In this document: positions 1-6,903 of the stretch, in pieces
Position numbering within the stretch: position 1 is the first letter of the stretch
Layout: the number at the start of each line of letters is the position of its first letter
Source of the DNA: an uncultured beta proteobacterium
GTDB taxonomy: Bacteria; Pseudomonadota; Gammaproteobacteria; Burkholderiales; Rhodocyclaceae
Direction of reading: 5' to 3'
Assembly: GCA_903910495.1 (NCBI GenBank)
Contig: CAIVZW010000273.1
Coordinates: 1 to 8,564 of the forward strand
DNA length: 8,564 nucleotides
Program-made: the position numbers and the translations under genes
The notes under the pieces: generated by a model
The model's input: only the letters and a program-made list of their open reading frames with translations
Told to the model about the DNA's origin: nothing
The model's database searches: none

Positions 1-84
1 CATCACCATCAGGATGAGCAGTGACGACAGGAAGGGATTTGCCACGACGTAACGGGCCAGGCTGGAAACAGTGATAGATTTCAT
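1..84 (-). CDS. N-terminus of an unknown membrane-associated protein (cut by window edge)
   Basis: An open frame on the minus strand starts with ATG at 84-82 and runs off the left edge after 28 codons. An AAAGG Shine-Dalgarno lies 7 bases before the ATG, which fixes the start. The visible peptide begins MKSITVSSLARYVVANP. Its end, about residues 18-28, is strongly hydrophobic, which suggests a membrane segment or a long uncleaved signal anchor. It lies 54 bases downstream of the small hydrophobic protein gene at 139-348 and in the same orientation, so the two are probably co-transcribed. I do not recognise the family, and the function cannot be told from 28 residues. Confidence 0.6.
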   Translation of the reverse strand, partial: MKSITVSSLARYVVANPFLSSLLILMVM

Positions 85-138
85 GGTTGTTGCCTTTCAA
101 TAAGATTAATCAAACTTGCGTCAGCGTGAAAATGCAAC

Positions 139-348
139 TCAACTGAGATTGCCGACAACTTCGAGACGGCCCGTAAATCGACGGCTGAATCCGCTGTTGG
201 CGAACATTGCCCGCAGAAATTTCGCAAAGTCCTCCAGAATCAAGGCGAGTTTGATAGTGGAAAAGGACACCACGACGGCAAGCAGCACCATTGCAAGGTG
301 AATCTCGATGGCGTGGGCGAACAAATAGGCAGAAGTTACTGTAGTCAT
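139..348 (-). CDS. Small hydrophobic membrane protein, unknown function
   Basis: This encodes a 69-residue protein starting MTTVTSAYLFAHAIEIH. Residues about 8-37 form one long hydrophobic stretch (rich in A, V, L, I) that could be one transmembrane helix. The C-terminal half is amphipathic and basic, with many F and R residues, and would probably lie on the cytoplasmic face. The start is well supported by AAAGGAAA placed 5 bases upstream of the ATG. The gene is the first of a minus-strand pair, 54 bases ahead of the truncated gene at the window edge, and has a roughly 280-base non-coding region upstream. A longer overlapping frame (511-110) lacks a comparable ribosome site and reads like random sequence. 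I recognise no family. A role as a small subunit or partner of the next membrane protein is only a guess. Confidence 0.6.
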   Translation of the reverse strand: MTTVTSAYLFAHAIEIHLAMVLLAVVVSFSTIKLALILEDFAKFLRAMFANSGFSRRFTGRLEVVGNLS

Positions 349-629
349 ACAAGTTTCCTTTCGTTAAAGTTAAATATTTCATCAGGCGAAATACATAACC
401 ACCTGACGAGATGGAGACTACCGGCAAGCGGCTGTCCGGTCTGTTGTGTCTTTGCTTTATTTTTGTGACACTTTGTACTGTTGCGGAACTTTCTGCGTAA
501 AGTGTTGACATGACATTGCCATCACGTCATGAGCTTTGACTTTGCCTTGGACAAATCTGGCGACTGGGGTGTTTCGGCAGTGCCCTTCATCATGCTAGAC
601 TGCTATCCAACTTCCCAATAAGCATACGA
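349..629. other. Intergenic region with short repeats, probable promoter area of the minus-strand pair
   Basis: No credible gene is seen here. Base composition is low in GC for the window (22 of 60 in 361-420). It contains the likely promoter of the minus-strand pair, but I could not find a convincing -35/-10 couple. Short repeats are present: TGACA at 466-470, 506-510 and 511-515 (the last two in tandem), GTGTC/GACAC arms around 446-471, and a perfect CATGAC...GTCATG inverted repeat at 509-531. Confidence 0.5.
509..531. promoter_or_regulatory. Inverted repeat, candidate operator
   Basis: CATGAC at 509-514 is exactly inverted as GTCATG at 526-531, with an 11-base spacer. The left arm overlaps a tandem TGACATGACA. 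The geometry (6-base arms, 17-base centre-to-centre spacing) fits a dimeric regulator site, but arms this short also arise by chance. No regulator gene is adjacent. Confidence 0.2.
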
Positions 630-770
630 ATGACTCCCGAGCTCATGGCCCGACAGGAAATCGACCGCTTGTTCAGTGCTGCCGGCTGGCACGTCTGTGA
701 CCGAACGCAAGCCCATATCAATGCGGCTCTTGAAGCAATGCCTGCCCAGGATGTCGTTTTGACGACCTAG
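630..770 (+). pseudogene. Relic of type I restriction endonuclease subunit HsdR (N-terminus only)
   Basis: A 46-codon frame runs from ATG 630 to TAG 768-770. Its product starts MTPELMARQEIDRLFSAAGW and continues with HVCDRTQAHINAA. From memory of the family, this matches the start of type I restriction R subunits: an 'AR..ID.LL..AGW.VCD...ANI.AA' pattern that normally leads into 'GVAIREF' and the nuclease domain. Here the similarity stops after about residue 33, and a short unrelated tail ends in a stop. The remaining roughly 800 or more residues of an HsdR are absent, and no hsdM or hsdS is visible. No good Shine-Dalgarno precedes the ATG. It is probably a degraded remnant of a lost restriction system. 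A real tiny protein reusing this motif is a less likely alternative. The assignment is by eye, with no alignment run. Confidence 0.5.
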
Positions 771-912
771 CAGGCCTCTTCACGCGGGATGCCCTGTTGG
801 CTGCTTTGTAATCTGTGCATTCTGGACGAGAAATGCGAAGAACCAATCCTTCAATTTCGTGTCATTCTGACGATTCATGCTGAATTCCCTAAATTCCCTG
901 AAGGAGACTGTT
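771..912. other. Short intergenic region and leader of the secreted-protein gene
   Basis: No gene is evident here. A tandem direct repeat AATTCCCTA/AATTCCCTG (883-891 and 892-900) lies immediately before the AAGGAG ribosome site of the next gene. No convincing promoter hexamers were found. Confidence 0.4.
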
Positions 913-2109
913 ATGCCTGCTCGCGTTGCTACGGCACTGGCTGCCGTTCTTGTACTACCCGCCGCCACAGCGCTGGCCCAGACGAAACCGCTGGTAGCCC
1001 AGTTCTGGATGGACGTTGCCACCAACAGCATGTCGATTCCCGGCATGGACGATACGGGGTCGGGCGCGGGCGGCATGCTCGGCGGATTTTTCGGAGGCAC
1101 CAAGATGGGCGGCGGTTCACCCGGGCAGTGGCTGGACACGGCTCTCCACACACGCCTCAAACCCGGCGGCACCGAGGGGGATCATGCCATTCCTCCCGGT
1201 CTGAACATGGGCAGCAGCCTGCCCCTGATCCCGGTTGTCGCGGTCGCCAGTCGCTCCGGCGAGGCACAGGAAGGCGGTGCGGAAAAGCCGAAAGGCAAAC
1301 TGGTGTTCTACTGGGGCTGTGGCGCCACGGTACGTCCCGGCCAGCCGCGAGTCGTCGATTTTTCCAAGGCGGCACCCGAGGAGTGGGTGCGTTTCATGAC
1401 CGGCCGTTTCGCTCCCGATCGCGGGGCCAAGGCCGTTGCCGGGCGTTCCGTGTGGCCGAACGAGCGGGATCGGCAGCGCGTGCCGAACGGGGCATCGCTG
1501 GAAGGCGAGCACGCGGTCAGCGGCGACGGGGTGCCGACGGGTTTGCGCTTCAATGTGCAGAACGCCTATGACTTCATGCCCAAGCTCAGGATGAGCACGG
1601 CCGGTGACGCCAAAGCCTCGGTCAATGTCAGTTGGCAATCGATCGCAGCGGCACAGGGCTATTTCCTTTCCGCCATGGGGGCACGGGGCGAGGAGGAGAT
1701 GATCATCTGGAGTTCCAGCGAACAGCCCGATCCGGGCTGGGGACTGATGGATTACCTGGCGCCGGCACAGGTCAAGAAGCTGATTGGCGAGAATGTCGTG
1801 CTGACGCCGAGCACCCACAACTGCGCCATTCCCGCCGGCATCTTCGGCGATGTCGAGGGTGCCATGGTGCGCATGATCGCCTACGGGCCGGAACTCAATC
1901 TGGCCCACCCGCCGCGCCCAGCCAATCCCAACACTCCCTGGAATCCGGAATGGGCCGTGCGCGTGCGCATCAAGTCGACCGGAATGACCATCCTCGGGAT
2001 GGAAGAGCAGGCCAGAGGGCGTTCTCCGGGCAAGACGACCCAGGAGGAACCCGCCACGCTGGAATTGCCCAGTATCGGTGGTGTGCTCAAGGGGCTTTTC
2101 GGCCGTTAA
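913..2109 (+). CDS. Secreted protein of unknown function, glycine-rich N-terminus and WGCG motif
   Basis: This encodes a 398-residue protein. The ATG at 913 is chosen because AAGGAG sits 6 bases upstream (901-906) and the sequence then begins with a clean signal peptide: PAR, a hydrophobic A/L/V core, and cleavage expected after ALA at about residue 22. The upstream ATG at 877 has no ribosome site and would bury the signal. The mature protein has a Gly/Met-rich low-complexity segment (residues 47-68). A conserved-looking block follows, LVFYWGCGATVRPGQP (about 130-145), and then a beta-rich middle with a VSWQSIAAAQGYFLSAMG stretch (about 238-255) reminiscent of a fibronectin-like strand pair. 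The C-terminus, SIGGVLKGLFGR, echoes the early GGMLGGFFGG. The only cysteines are C136 and C304, which could form a disulfide in the periplasm. I recall WGCG-type conserved hypothetical proteins in other proteobacteria but know no function. An intact, long, GC-rich frame argues for a real gene. Confidence 0.85.
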   Translation: MPARVATALAAVLVLPAATALAQTKPLVAQFWMDVATNSMSIPGMDDTGSGAGGMLGGFFGGTKMGGGSPGQWLDTALHTRLKPGGTEGDHAIPPGLNMGSSLPLIPVVAVASRSGEAQEGGAEKPKGKLVFYWGCGATVRPGQPRVVDFSKAAPEEWVRFMTGRFAPDRGAKAVAGRSVWPNERDRQRVPNGASLEGEHAVSGDGVPTGLRFNVQNAYDFMPKLRMSTAGDAKASVNVSWQSIAAAQGYFLSAMGARGEEEMIIWSSSEQPDPGWGLMDYLAPAQVKKLIGENVVLTPSTHNCAIPAGIFGDVEGAMVRMIAYGPELNLAHPPRPANPNTPWNPEWAVRVRIKSTGMTILGMEEQARGRSPGKTTQEEPATLELPSIGGVLKGLFGR

Positions 2110-2389
2110 CCGGCGTTGTTGGGAGCCGGTCCTTGATCCGGCCGGAATCTCTGGAACTGCTGCACGGTGTTGCGCAACGACGGGATGAGTTACGGCGACG
2201 ATTAGTTCGATCATTACCGCCACACGCTGGAAAACCGGGTGCCGAAAAGGGCATGCCCGGAGATGTGCTTCGTGTTAGGCTGTTGCCATATATATTTATG
2301 CACTCTGTTCCGTGGTCTTGACCGGTGCGTTAACAACCACTCGTTGCAGGAACCGGTTTTCCTGCGAATCCAGCCCAGGAGTTGTTGAC
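2110..2389. other. Intergenic region upstream of the HD-hydrolase/deaminase pair
   Basis: I see no convincing gene in these 280 bases. Just after the stop there is an ACCGGC...GCCGGT inverted repeat (about 2108-2129) with a 10-base loop and no T-run, so it is at best a weak terminator. An AT-rich CATATATATTTATG patch (2287-2300) and a TTGACC near 2318 are possible promoter elements for the downstream pair, but no properly spaced -35/-10 couple is evident. The open frame that enters this region from the preceding gene is an out-of-frame shadow. Confidence 0.4.
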
Positions 2390-2932
2390 ATGAAACCAAA
2401 AAAAGTTCTCCAGATCGTCCGTGCGCTTGACTTTGCTGCTTGGGCGCATTCGTCGCAGCGGCGCAAGGGGGGGGCACGCGAGCCCTACGTCAATCATCTG
2501 ACCGAGGTGGCGCGGCTGGTGGCGCAGGCGACGGGTGGCAATGACGAAAAGCTGATCATTGCCGCCCTGTTGCACGACGTGCTGGAGGACCAGTCGCTGC
2601 ACGTGACTGACGAGATGCTGGTGGAAAATTTTGGCAAGCGGGTAGCGAAGATCGTGCGCGAAGTCACGGACGACAAATCCTTGCCGAAAGCCGAGCGCAA
2701 ACGCCTGCAGGTGCTGCATGCTCCGCATCTGTCGCGGCGCGCCAGGATACTCAAGATCGCCGACAAGTCGGCCAATCTCAACTCGATTCTGCAGACCCCG
2801 CCGAAAGACTGGTCGGCGACCAGAAAGCGCGAGTACTTTGCCTGGGCGGCCGAGGTGGTGGCCGGTTGTCGCGGCGTGAATGCGTGGATTGATGCCGTAT
2901 TCGACGAGCGCCTGAGCCTCGGACAGTTCTGA
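2390..2932 (+). CDS. HD-domain phosphohydrolase, probable small alarmone (ppGpp) hydrolase, MESH1-like
   Basis: This encodes a 180-residue protein that begins at ATG 2390, preceded by AGGAG (2377-2381) with 8-base spacing. A longer frame from 2312 adds an unlikely N-terminus. The sequence carries the hallmarks of the RelA/SpoT hydrolase HD domain: an H-S-Q-R-R-K-G segment (20-27), PYVNH with H36, ALLHDVLED with the H62-D63 pair and E66-D67, an EVTDD segment (91-95), and ARILKIADKSANL with D125. H36, H62, D63 and D125 would bind the metal. In the family this domain removes the 3'-pyrophosphate of (p)ppGpp, and in the animal enzyme MESH1 also dephosphorylates NADPH. The protein is almost exactly the size of MESH1 and lacks the synthetase, TGS and ACT domains of SpoT, so it would be a stand-alone hydrolase. 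It ends 5 bases before the deaminase gene, which implies an operon. The substrate is inferred, and other nucleotides are possible. Confidence 0.85.
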   Translation: MKPKKVLQIVRALDFAAWAHSSQRRKGGAREPYVNHLTEVARLVAQATGGNDEKLIIAALLHDVLEDQSLHVTDEMLVENFGKRVAKIVREVTDDKSLPKAERKRLQVLHAPHLSRRARILKIADKSANLNSILQTPPKDWSATRKREYFAWAAEVVAGCRGVNAWIDAVFDERLSLGQF

Positions 2933-2937
2933 CCAGC

Positions 2938-3981
2938 ATGGCTTCAAACGAGTCGGGTAAATCCCTGCACGACTTCATTCGCGGCCTGCCAAAGGCTGAA
3001 CTCCACTTGCATATCGAAGGTTCGCTGGAGCCGGAACTGATGTTCGCGCTGGCGCAGTGTAATGCCGTGACGCTGCCCTACGCCTCGGTGGATGAGGTAC
3101 GCGCCGCCTACAACTTCAGCGATCTGCAATCCTTTCTCGATCTCTACTATGCCGGGGCGGCGGTTCTGCAGAGCGAACAGGATTTTCATGATCTGACGAT
3201 GGCCTACGTGCAGCGGGCGCTGGCTGACAATGTGCGCCACGTCGAGTTGTTCTTTGACCCGCAGACGCATACCAAGCGCGGCATCGCGCTGTGCACGGTG
3301 TTTGCCGGCATCGCGCGGGCCCTGCGTGAGGCGCGCGCCGAAAACGGTTTCACCAGCGGCATGATTATGTGTTTCCTGCGCCATCTTCCGGAGGAAGAGG
3401 CGTTCGCCACGCTCGAAGCTGCACTGCATTTGCGCGAGCAGTATGCCGACCTGTGGCATGGCGTGGGGCTTGATTCCGGCGAAGTCGGAAATCCACCGGA
3501 GAAGTTTGCCCGTGTCTTTGCCAGGGCGCGTGAACTGGGCTTCCACCGGGTCGCTCACGCCGGAGAGGAAGGACCGCCAGCCTATATTCATGGCGCACTG
3601 GATGCACTCAAGGTCGAACGCATTGATCATGGCGTGCGCGCCGAAGAGGATACTGCGCTGATGCAGCGCTTGGCGCAAAGCCGGATGCCGCTGACCGTCT
3701 GTCCGCTCTCGAACCTCAAGCTGCGGGTGGTGCAGGACTTGCGCGAGCACAATCTGGCGCGCCTGTTGCGGGCCGGCCTGTGTGTGACGATCAATTCCGA
3801 CGACCCGGCCTATTTCGGCGGCTACATCAACAGCAATTTCATCGCCACCGCCGACGCCCTGCAACTGACCCGCGAGGAACTGGTGCAACTGGCGCGCAAC
3901 AGCTTTGTCGCATCCTTTGCTCCCGAGGCGAGAAAACAGGCGTGCTTGCAGGAGTTGAAGGACTACACCCTGACCCATTGA
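2938..3981 (+). CDS. add: Adenosine/adenine deaminase family protein, probably adenine deaminase
   Basis: This encodes a 347-residue TIM-barrel amidohydrolase with every catalytic element of the ADA family. These are KAELHLHIEGSL with zinc ligands H23 and H25, HAGEEG (H207 zinc ligand, E210 proton donor), RIDHG with H231, CPLSNLKL, and NSDDPAYFGGY with D288 (zinc) and D289. The SDDPAYFGGY variant, and SNLKL in place of the ADA SN-ELTG pattern, are features I associate with the Aah1-like branch that acts on free adenine (adenine to hypoxanthine plus ammonia). The substrate is therefore probably adenine rather than adenosine. The enzyme would be cytoplasmic and act in purine salvage. The ATG lies 5 bases after the stop of the HD hydrolase and has no clear Shine-Dalgarno of its own, so translational coupling is likely. 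The symbol add is the usual annotation, not proof of substrate. Confidence 0.9.
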   Translation: MASNESGKSLHDFIRGLPKAELHLHIEGSLEPELMFALAQCNAVTLPYASVDEVRAAYNFSDLQSFLDLYYAGAAVLQSEQDFHDLTMAYVQRALADNVRHVELFFDPQTHTKRGIALCTVFAGIARALREARAENGFTSGMIMCFLRHLPEEEAFATLEAALHLREQYADLWHGVGLDSGEVGNPPEKFARVFARARELGFHRVAHAGEEGPPAYIHGALDALKVERIDHGVRAEEDTALMQRLAQSRMPLTVCPLSNLKLRVVQDLREHNLARLLRAGLCVTINSDDPAYFGGYINSNFIATADALQLTREELVQLARNSFVASFAPEARKQACLQELKDYTLTH

Positions 3982-4002
3982 TAGCGAGAGGACGTTGATG
4001 GC

Positions 4003-4058
4003 AGCTGACTACTGATCGCGCACCGGTCATCCGTTTGCCGCAGGACAAGCCGTCAGCT
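4003..4058. terminator. Candidate hairpin between convergent genes
   Basis: AGCTGAC at 4003-4009 is perfectly inverted as GTCAGCT at 4052-4058, enclosing 42 bases. It sits in the 78-base gap between two convergent genes (deaminase on plus, recJ on minus), where a bidirectional terminator is expected. There is no T-run and the loop is long, so the call is weak. Confidence 0.2.
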
Positions 4059-4059
4059 T

Positions 4060-5772
4060 TCACAGATTCTCGATGTGCTCGATCATCAGTTGCGGCGTCT
4101 GTACGCCGTTGTAGTCGTTGATCGCCAGCCGGTAGGCGGCGCGAATCCTGGTCCCGGGTGCTGCGCTGAAATTGAACTGGATGGCCTCAAGCCGCTGTTC
4201 GCCCTTGCGCAGGCGCAGCTTGAGGTGTTTGTCCTTGAGGATGCGCTGGTTTTCGACGATGAATTCGTCCGCGAAGATCGGCGCAGGAAAGCCTTGCCCC
4301 CAGACTTCGTTTTCCAGAAGATGAGCGGTGTTGATTGAGAAATAGGCCGCTTCCAGAGCACCGTCGGTTTCCAGCGTGCGCGTGAGGTCGGCCGGCGACA
4401 GCAGTTCGTCGGCGATCTGCACGAAAAGTTCGCGGAAACGCGGGAAATCATCTTCCATGATCGTTGTACCGGCGGCCATGGCGTGGCCGCCAAAGCGCAG
4501 CAGCAGGCCGGGTGCGCGTTTGGCGACGAGATCGAGTGCATCACGCAGGTGCAGACCGGGGATCGAGCGGCCGGAACCCTTGATCTGCCCGTTCTCGCCG
4601 CGGGCGAAGGCGAATACCGGGCGATGCAGCTTTTCCTTGAGGCGCGCGGCAAGAATGCCGATCACACCCTGATGCCAATCCGGATCGAACAGCACGACCC
4701 CCCCGCCATCGCTGGTTTCCAGCGTTTCGAGGTGGATCAGCGCGCTGTCCTGCATGCCGGATTCGATGTCCTTGCGCTCGCGGTTCAGCGCATCGAGCTG
4801 CTGCGCGATGTTCAGGGCGCGTGTTTCGTCGTCGGTGATCAGGGCTTCGATCCCGAGCGACATGTCGGCAAGCCGCCCGGCGGCGTTCAGGCGCGGACCG
4901 ACGATGAAACCCAGATCGAGGCTGGTAGCCTTGGCCGGTTCGCGTCCGGCGGCGCGGAAGAGGGCGCGCAGACCGGGGGTCAGTTTACCTTCACGCATGC
5001 GTTTCAGGCCCTGATCGACGAGGATGCGGTTGTTGCGGTCGAGCTTGACGACATCGGCCACCGTACCCAGGGCCACGAGGTCGAGCAGGGCGCCGAGATT
5101 GGGTTCCCGGTGGCCGCTGCCTTCGGCAAACCAGCCACGTTCGCGCAGTTCGGCGCGCAGGGCGAGCATGACGTAGAACATCACGCCGACGCCGGCGATG
5201 CACTTGCTCGGGAACGCGCAGCCCGGCTGGTTCGGGTTGACGATGCAATCCGCCGCCGGCAATTCCTCGGCGGGCAGGTGGTGGTCGGTGATCAGGGTGG
5301 CGATGCCCAGTTCATTGGCGCGGGCCACGCCATCAAGGCTGGCGATGCCGTTGTCGACGGTGACGATGAGGTCGGGACTCATGGTGGCGGCTAGATCGAC
5401 AATCTCCGGGGTCAGGCCATAACCGTAGGTGAAACGGTTGGGTACCAGATAGTCGATGCTGGTCCCCGAATCTCCAGCCATCGCCCGCAGTGCGCGGATG
5501 CCGACGGCACAGGCCGTGGCGCCATCGCAGTCGTAATCGGCAACGATGAGGATTTTTGCCTGTGCCTCGATGGCATCGGCGAGCAGGATGGCGGCTTCGG
5601 CCGCGTTGGTCAGTTGCGCCGGCGGGAGCAGCGATTTGAGCTCGTAATCGAGTTCGCTGCGGCTGCGGATGCCACGCGCGGCGTAGATGCGCGCGAGCAG
5701 GGGGTGCACTCCCTGCTGCTCAAGCTGCCACTGGATGCGCGGCGGAACAACACGGGTACTCAGGCGCGTCAT
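4060..5772 (-). CDS. recJ: Single-stranded-DNA-specific 5'-3' exonuclease RecJ
   Basis: This encodes a 570-residue protein, about the usual RecJ length. The start at 5772 is chosen because it overlaps the stop of the upstream gene as ATGA and has AGGGGA 5 bases before it; the longer frame from 5826 adds an improbable N-terminus. DHH-phosphoesterase motifs occur in order: VADYDCDG (77-84; D79, D81, D83), VTVDNG (D140), LITDHH (163-165), and LLDLVALGTVADV with D231. FIVGPRLNAAGRL (289-301) follows. The DHHA1 region has GVIGILAARLKEK (about 369-381) and RFGGHAMAAG (426-435), and a C-terminal OB-like domain closes the protein. RecJ degrades single-stranded DNA 5' to 3' using two Mn/Mg ions, in RecF-pathway recombination, mismatch repair and base-excision repair. 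It is the second gene of an operon with the RpfE-like gene. All key residues are present, so it should be active. Confidence 0.97.
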   Translation of the reverse strand: MTRLSTRVVPPRIQWQLEQQGVHPLLARIYAARGIRSRSELDYELKSLLPPAQLTNAAEAAILLADAIEAQAKILIVADYDCDGATACAVGIRALRAMAGDSGTSIDYLVPNRFTYGYGLTPEIVDLAATMSPDLIVTVDNGIASLDGVARANELGIATLITDHHLPAEELPAADCIVNPNQPGCAFPSKCIAGVGVMFYVMLALRAELRERGWFAEGSGHREPNLGALLDLVALGTVADVVKLDRNNRILVDQGLKRMREGKLTPGLRALFRAAGREPAKATSLDLGFIVGPRLNAAGRLADMSLGIEALITDDETRALNIAQQLDALNRERKDIESGMQDSALIHLETLETSDGGGVVLFDPDWHQGVIGILAARLKEKLHRPVFAFARGENGQIKGSGRSIPGLHLRDALDLVAKRAPGLLLRFGGHAMAAGTTIMEDDFPRFRELFVQIADELLSPADLTRTLETDGALEAAYFSINTAHLLENEVWGQGFPAPIFADEFIVENQRILKDKHLKLRLRKGEQRLEAIQFNFSAAPGTRIRAAYRLAINDYNGVQTPQLMIEHIENL

Positions 5773-6827
5773 GCCAGTCCCCTGGCGATTCCGGCCAGCG
5801 GCTGCGGGCGGCGCCAGACTTTCCACAGGTCACTGCGTCGGCATTCCCAGGCGAGCAGGGCGTAAGCGGTTGAGGCCTCGATACGCAATTGTCTGATTTT
5901 CCCCGCCGACAGCGCCGCATGAAGCGGGGCAAACCAGCGTTTTTCCAGCGCGGCGACGGCGCCGCGATAGTGTTCTCCATTTTCATAGTGCACCGGTCCG
6001 AGCAGGTCGTCGAGCACGACGAGATGGCTGGTGTCGGCTGCGGCATGCTCGAGCAGCGTTGCTGCCTCGACCGGCACGCGATGCGTCGGTACGCCGGCGG
6101 CGCGGGCCAGGCCGAGCGCCAGCGGGTCGCTGCTCCATACGCCGTCAAAACGGCATGGCGCATCACTGTCGGTTCTTGGCGGAAGGCTTCCGGCACCCCA
6201 TAGCCACAGGCTGTTGATCGGCAGGCGACCGGCGTTTTCGCGCAGCTGGTTGATCGGGTGGGCGTGCATCAGCATCTGGATTTCATTGAGCAGCTTGCGC
6301 AGGCTTCTGGCCTGCGAGGTTTCAGCTAGCAGACCTTCGATGCTGCGTCCGGCAACAGCGGAAAGCGGCGGCGAGTCAAATCCGTCCGCCAGCAGGGTAT
6401 CCGCAAGTTGCAGATACCAGCGCTCGGCGGTCGCGACATGGAAGCGGCCGACATCGGCAAGATGCATGCTCAATGACCCGGCGAGTGCTTGCGCCTCGTC
6501 CAGCGCAATGCCGAAACTGCCGCTGTCGGCGAGAATCAGGTGCTCCTGATGAAAGCGCAGATGCACCGGATCGGCAGCGACCCAGCATTGATCACCGGCT
6601 TCGACATCGATTCCCGATTCGCCAAGCAGGCGGAACGCTGCATAAGGCGCAGCCTGCGCATGGCCGAAGGCGTCGCTCAGCGTCGCCTCAAGCGACTGTG
6701 GCGGCTGACGGCCAAGCCGGCTGCGCGCGAACAGCGTCTCCAGCGCCGGGCAGGCAAGACCGTCAAGCGTGTCGCGGTCGTCGGGTTCCGGCCAGATGAG
6801 TTCGGGAACGAGAAGGCTTAGCTGCAT
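5769..6827 (-). CDS. RpfE-like / COG4255 conserved protein of unknown function
   Basis: This encodes a 352-residue protein. It resembles the COG4255 family, often annotated as 'regulatory protein RpfE type' or, probably wrongly, as a cofactor-independent phosphoglycerate mutase. Recognisable blocks are PYAAFRLLGESG (61-72), GDQCWVAADPVHLRF (78-92), LADSGSF (99-105), NEIQMLMHAHPIN (181-193), and LPINSLWLWGAGS (202-214). No signal peptide or clear membrane helix is seen, so it is probably cytoplasmic. Its stop overlaps the recJ start by 4 bases (ATGA). From memory, rpfE also neighbours recJ in the Xanthomonas rpf region, so the pairing is an old one and suggests a shared transcript rather than a proven shared function. 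The start at 6827 has only a weak GAGA ribosome site. The biochemical role is unknown to me; the family call is moderately firm. Confidence 0.85.
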   Translation of the reverse strand: MQLSLLVPELIWPEPDDRDTLDGLACPALETLFARSRLGRQPPQSLEATLSDAFGHAQAAPYAAFRLLGESGIDVEAGDQCWVAADPVHLRFHQEHLILADSGSFGIALDEAQALAGSLSMHLADVGRFHVATAERWYLQLADTLLADGFDSPPLSAVAGRSIEGLLAETSQARSLRKLLNEIQMLMHAHPINQLRENAGRLPINSLWLWGAGSLPPRTDSDAPCRFDGVWSSDPLALGLARAAGVPTHRVPVEAATLLEHAAADTSHLVVLDDLLGPVHYENGEHYRGAVAALEKRWFAPLHAALSAGKIRQLRIEASTAYALLAWECRRSDLWKVWRRPQPLAGIARGLA

Positions 6828-6903
6828 GTGGTCTCAGGGAGTGGTCAGGGCGGGAAGAGTTGTATTTTCGGGTTTCCGGATTCTTCTGTGGGCGCAGGCA
6901 TAA

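Noticed and set aside
110..511. 133-residue minus-strand open frame
   Set aside because: It overlaps the better supported 139-348 gene in another frame, has no ribosome site, and its translation lacks protein-like character.
466..515. Pho box made of TGTCA repeats on the minus strand
   Set aside because: Pho boxes need direct repeats about 11 bases apart; the units here are 5 and 40 bases apart.
2108..2129. ACCGGC/GCCGGT inverted repeat as rho-independent terminator of the secreted protein gene
   Set aside because: It is a 6-base stem with a 10-base loop, has no T-run, and partly overlaps the stop codon, so it is not a credible terminator.
1117..2223. 368-residue minus-strand open frame opposite the secreted protein gene
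   Set aside because: It is antisense shadow of a high-GC gene; the plus strand has a signal peptide and a strong ribosome site, and the antisense product resembles nothing.
1632..2321. 229-residue plus-strand frame running past the secreted protein stop
   Set aside because: It is a frame-shifted shadow of the 913-2109 gene, rich in R, G and H, with no ribosome site.
2350..2366. AACCGGTT palindrome with AGGAA/TTCCT flanks before the HD-hydrolase gene
   Set aside because: Only short arms with central mismatches; expected by chance at this GC content.
2944..3978. 344-residue antisense frame over the deaminase gene
   Set aside because: The deaminase carries all catalytic motifs on the plus strand; the antisense frame is a GC-driven mirror.
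4483..5394. 303-residue plus-strand frame opposite recJ
   Set aside because: The RecJ motifs on the minus strand are unambiguous, and the antisense translation is a mirror of that coding pattern.
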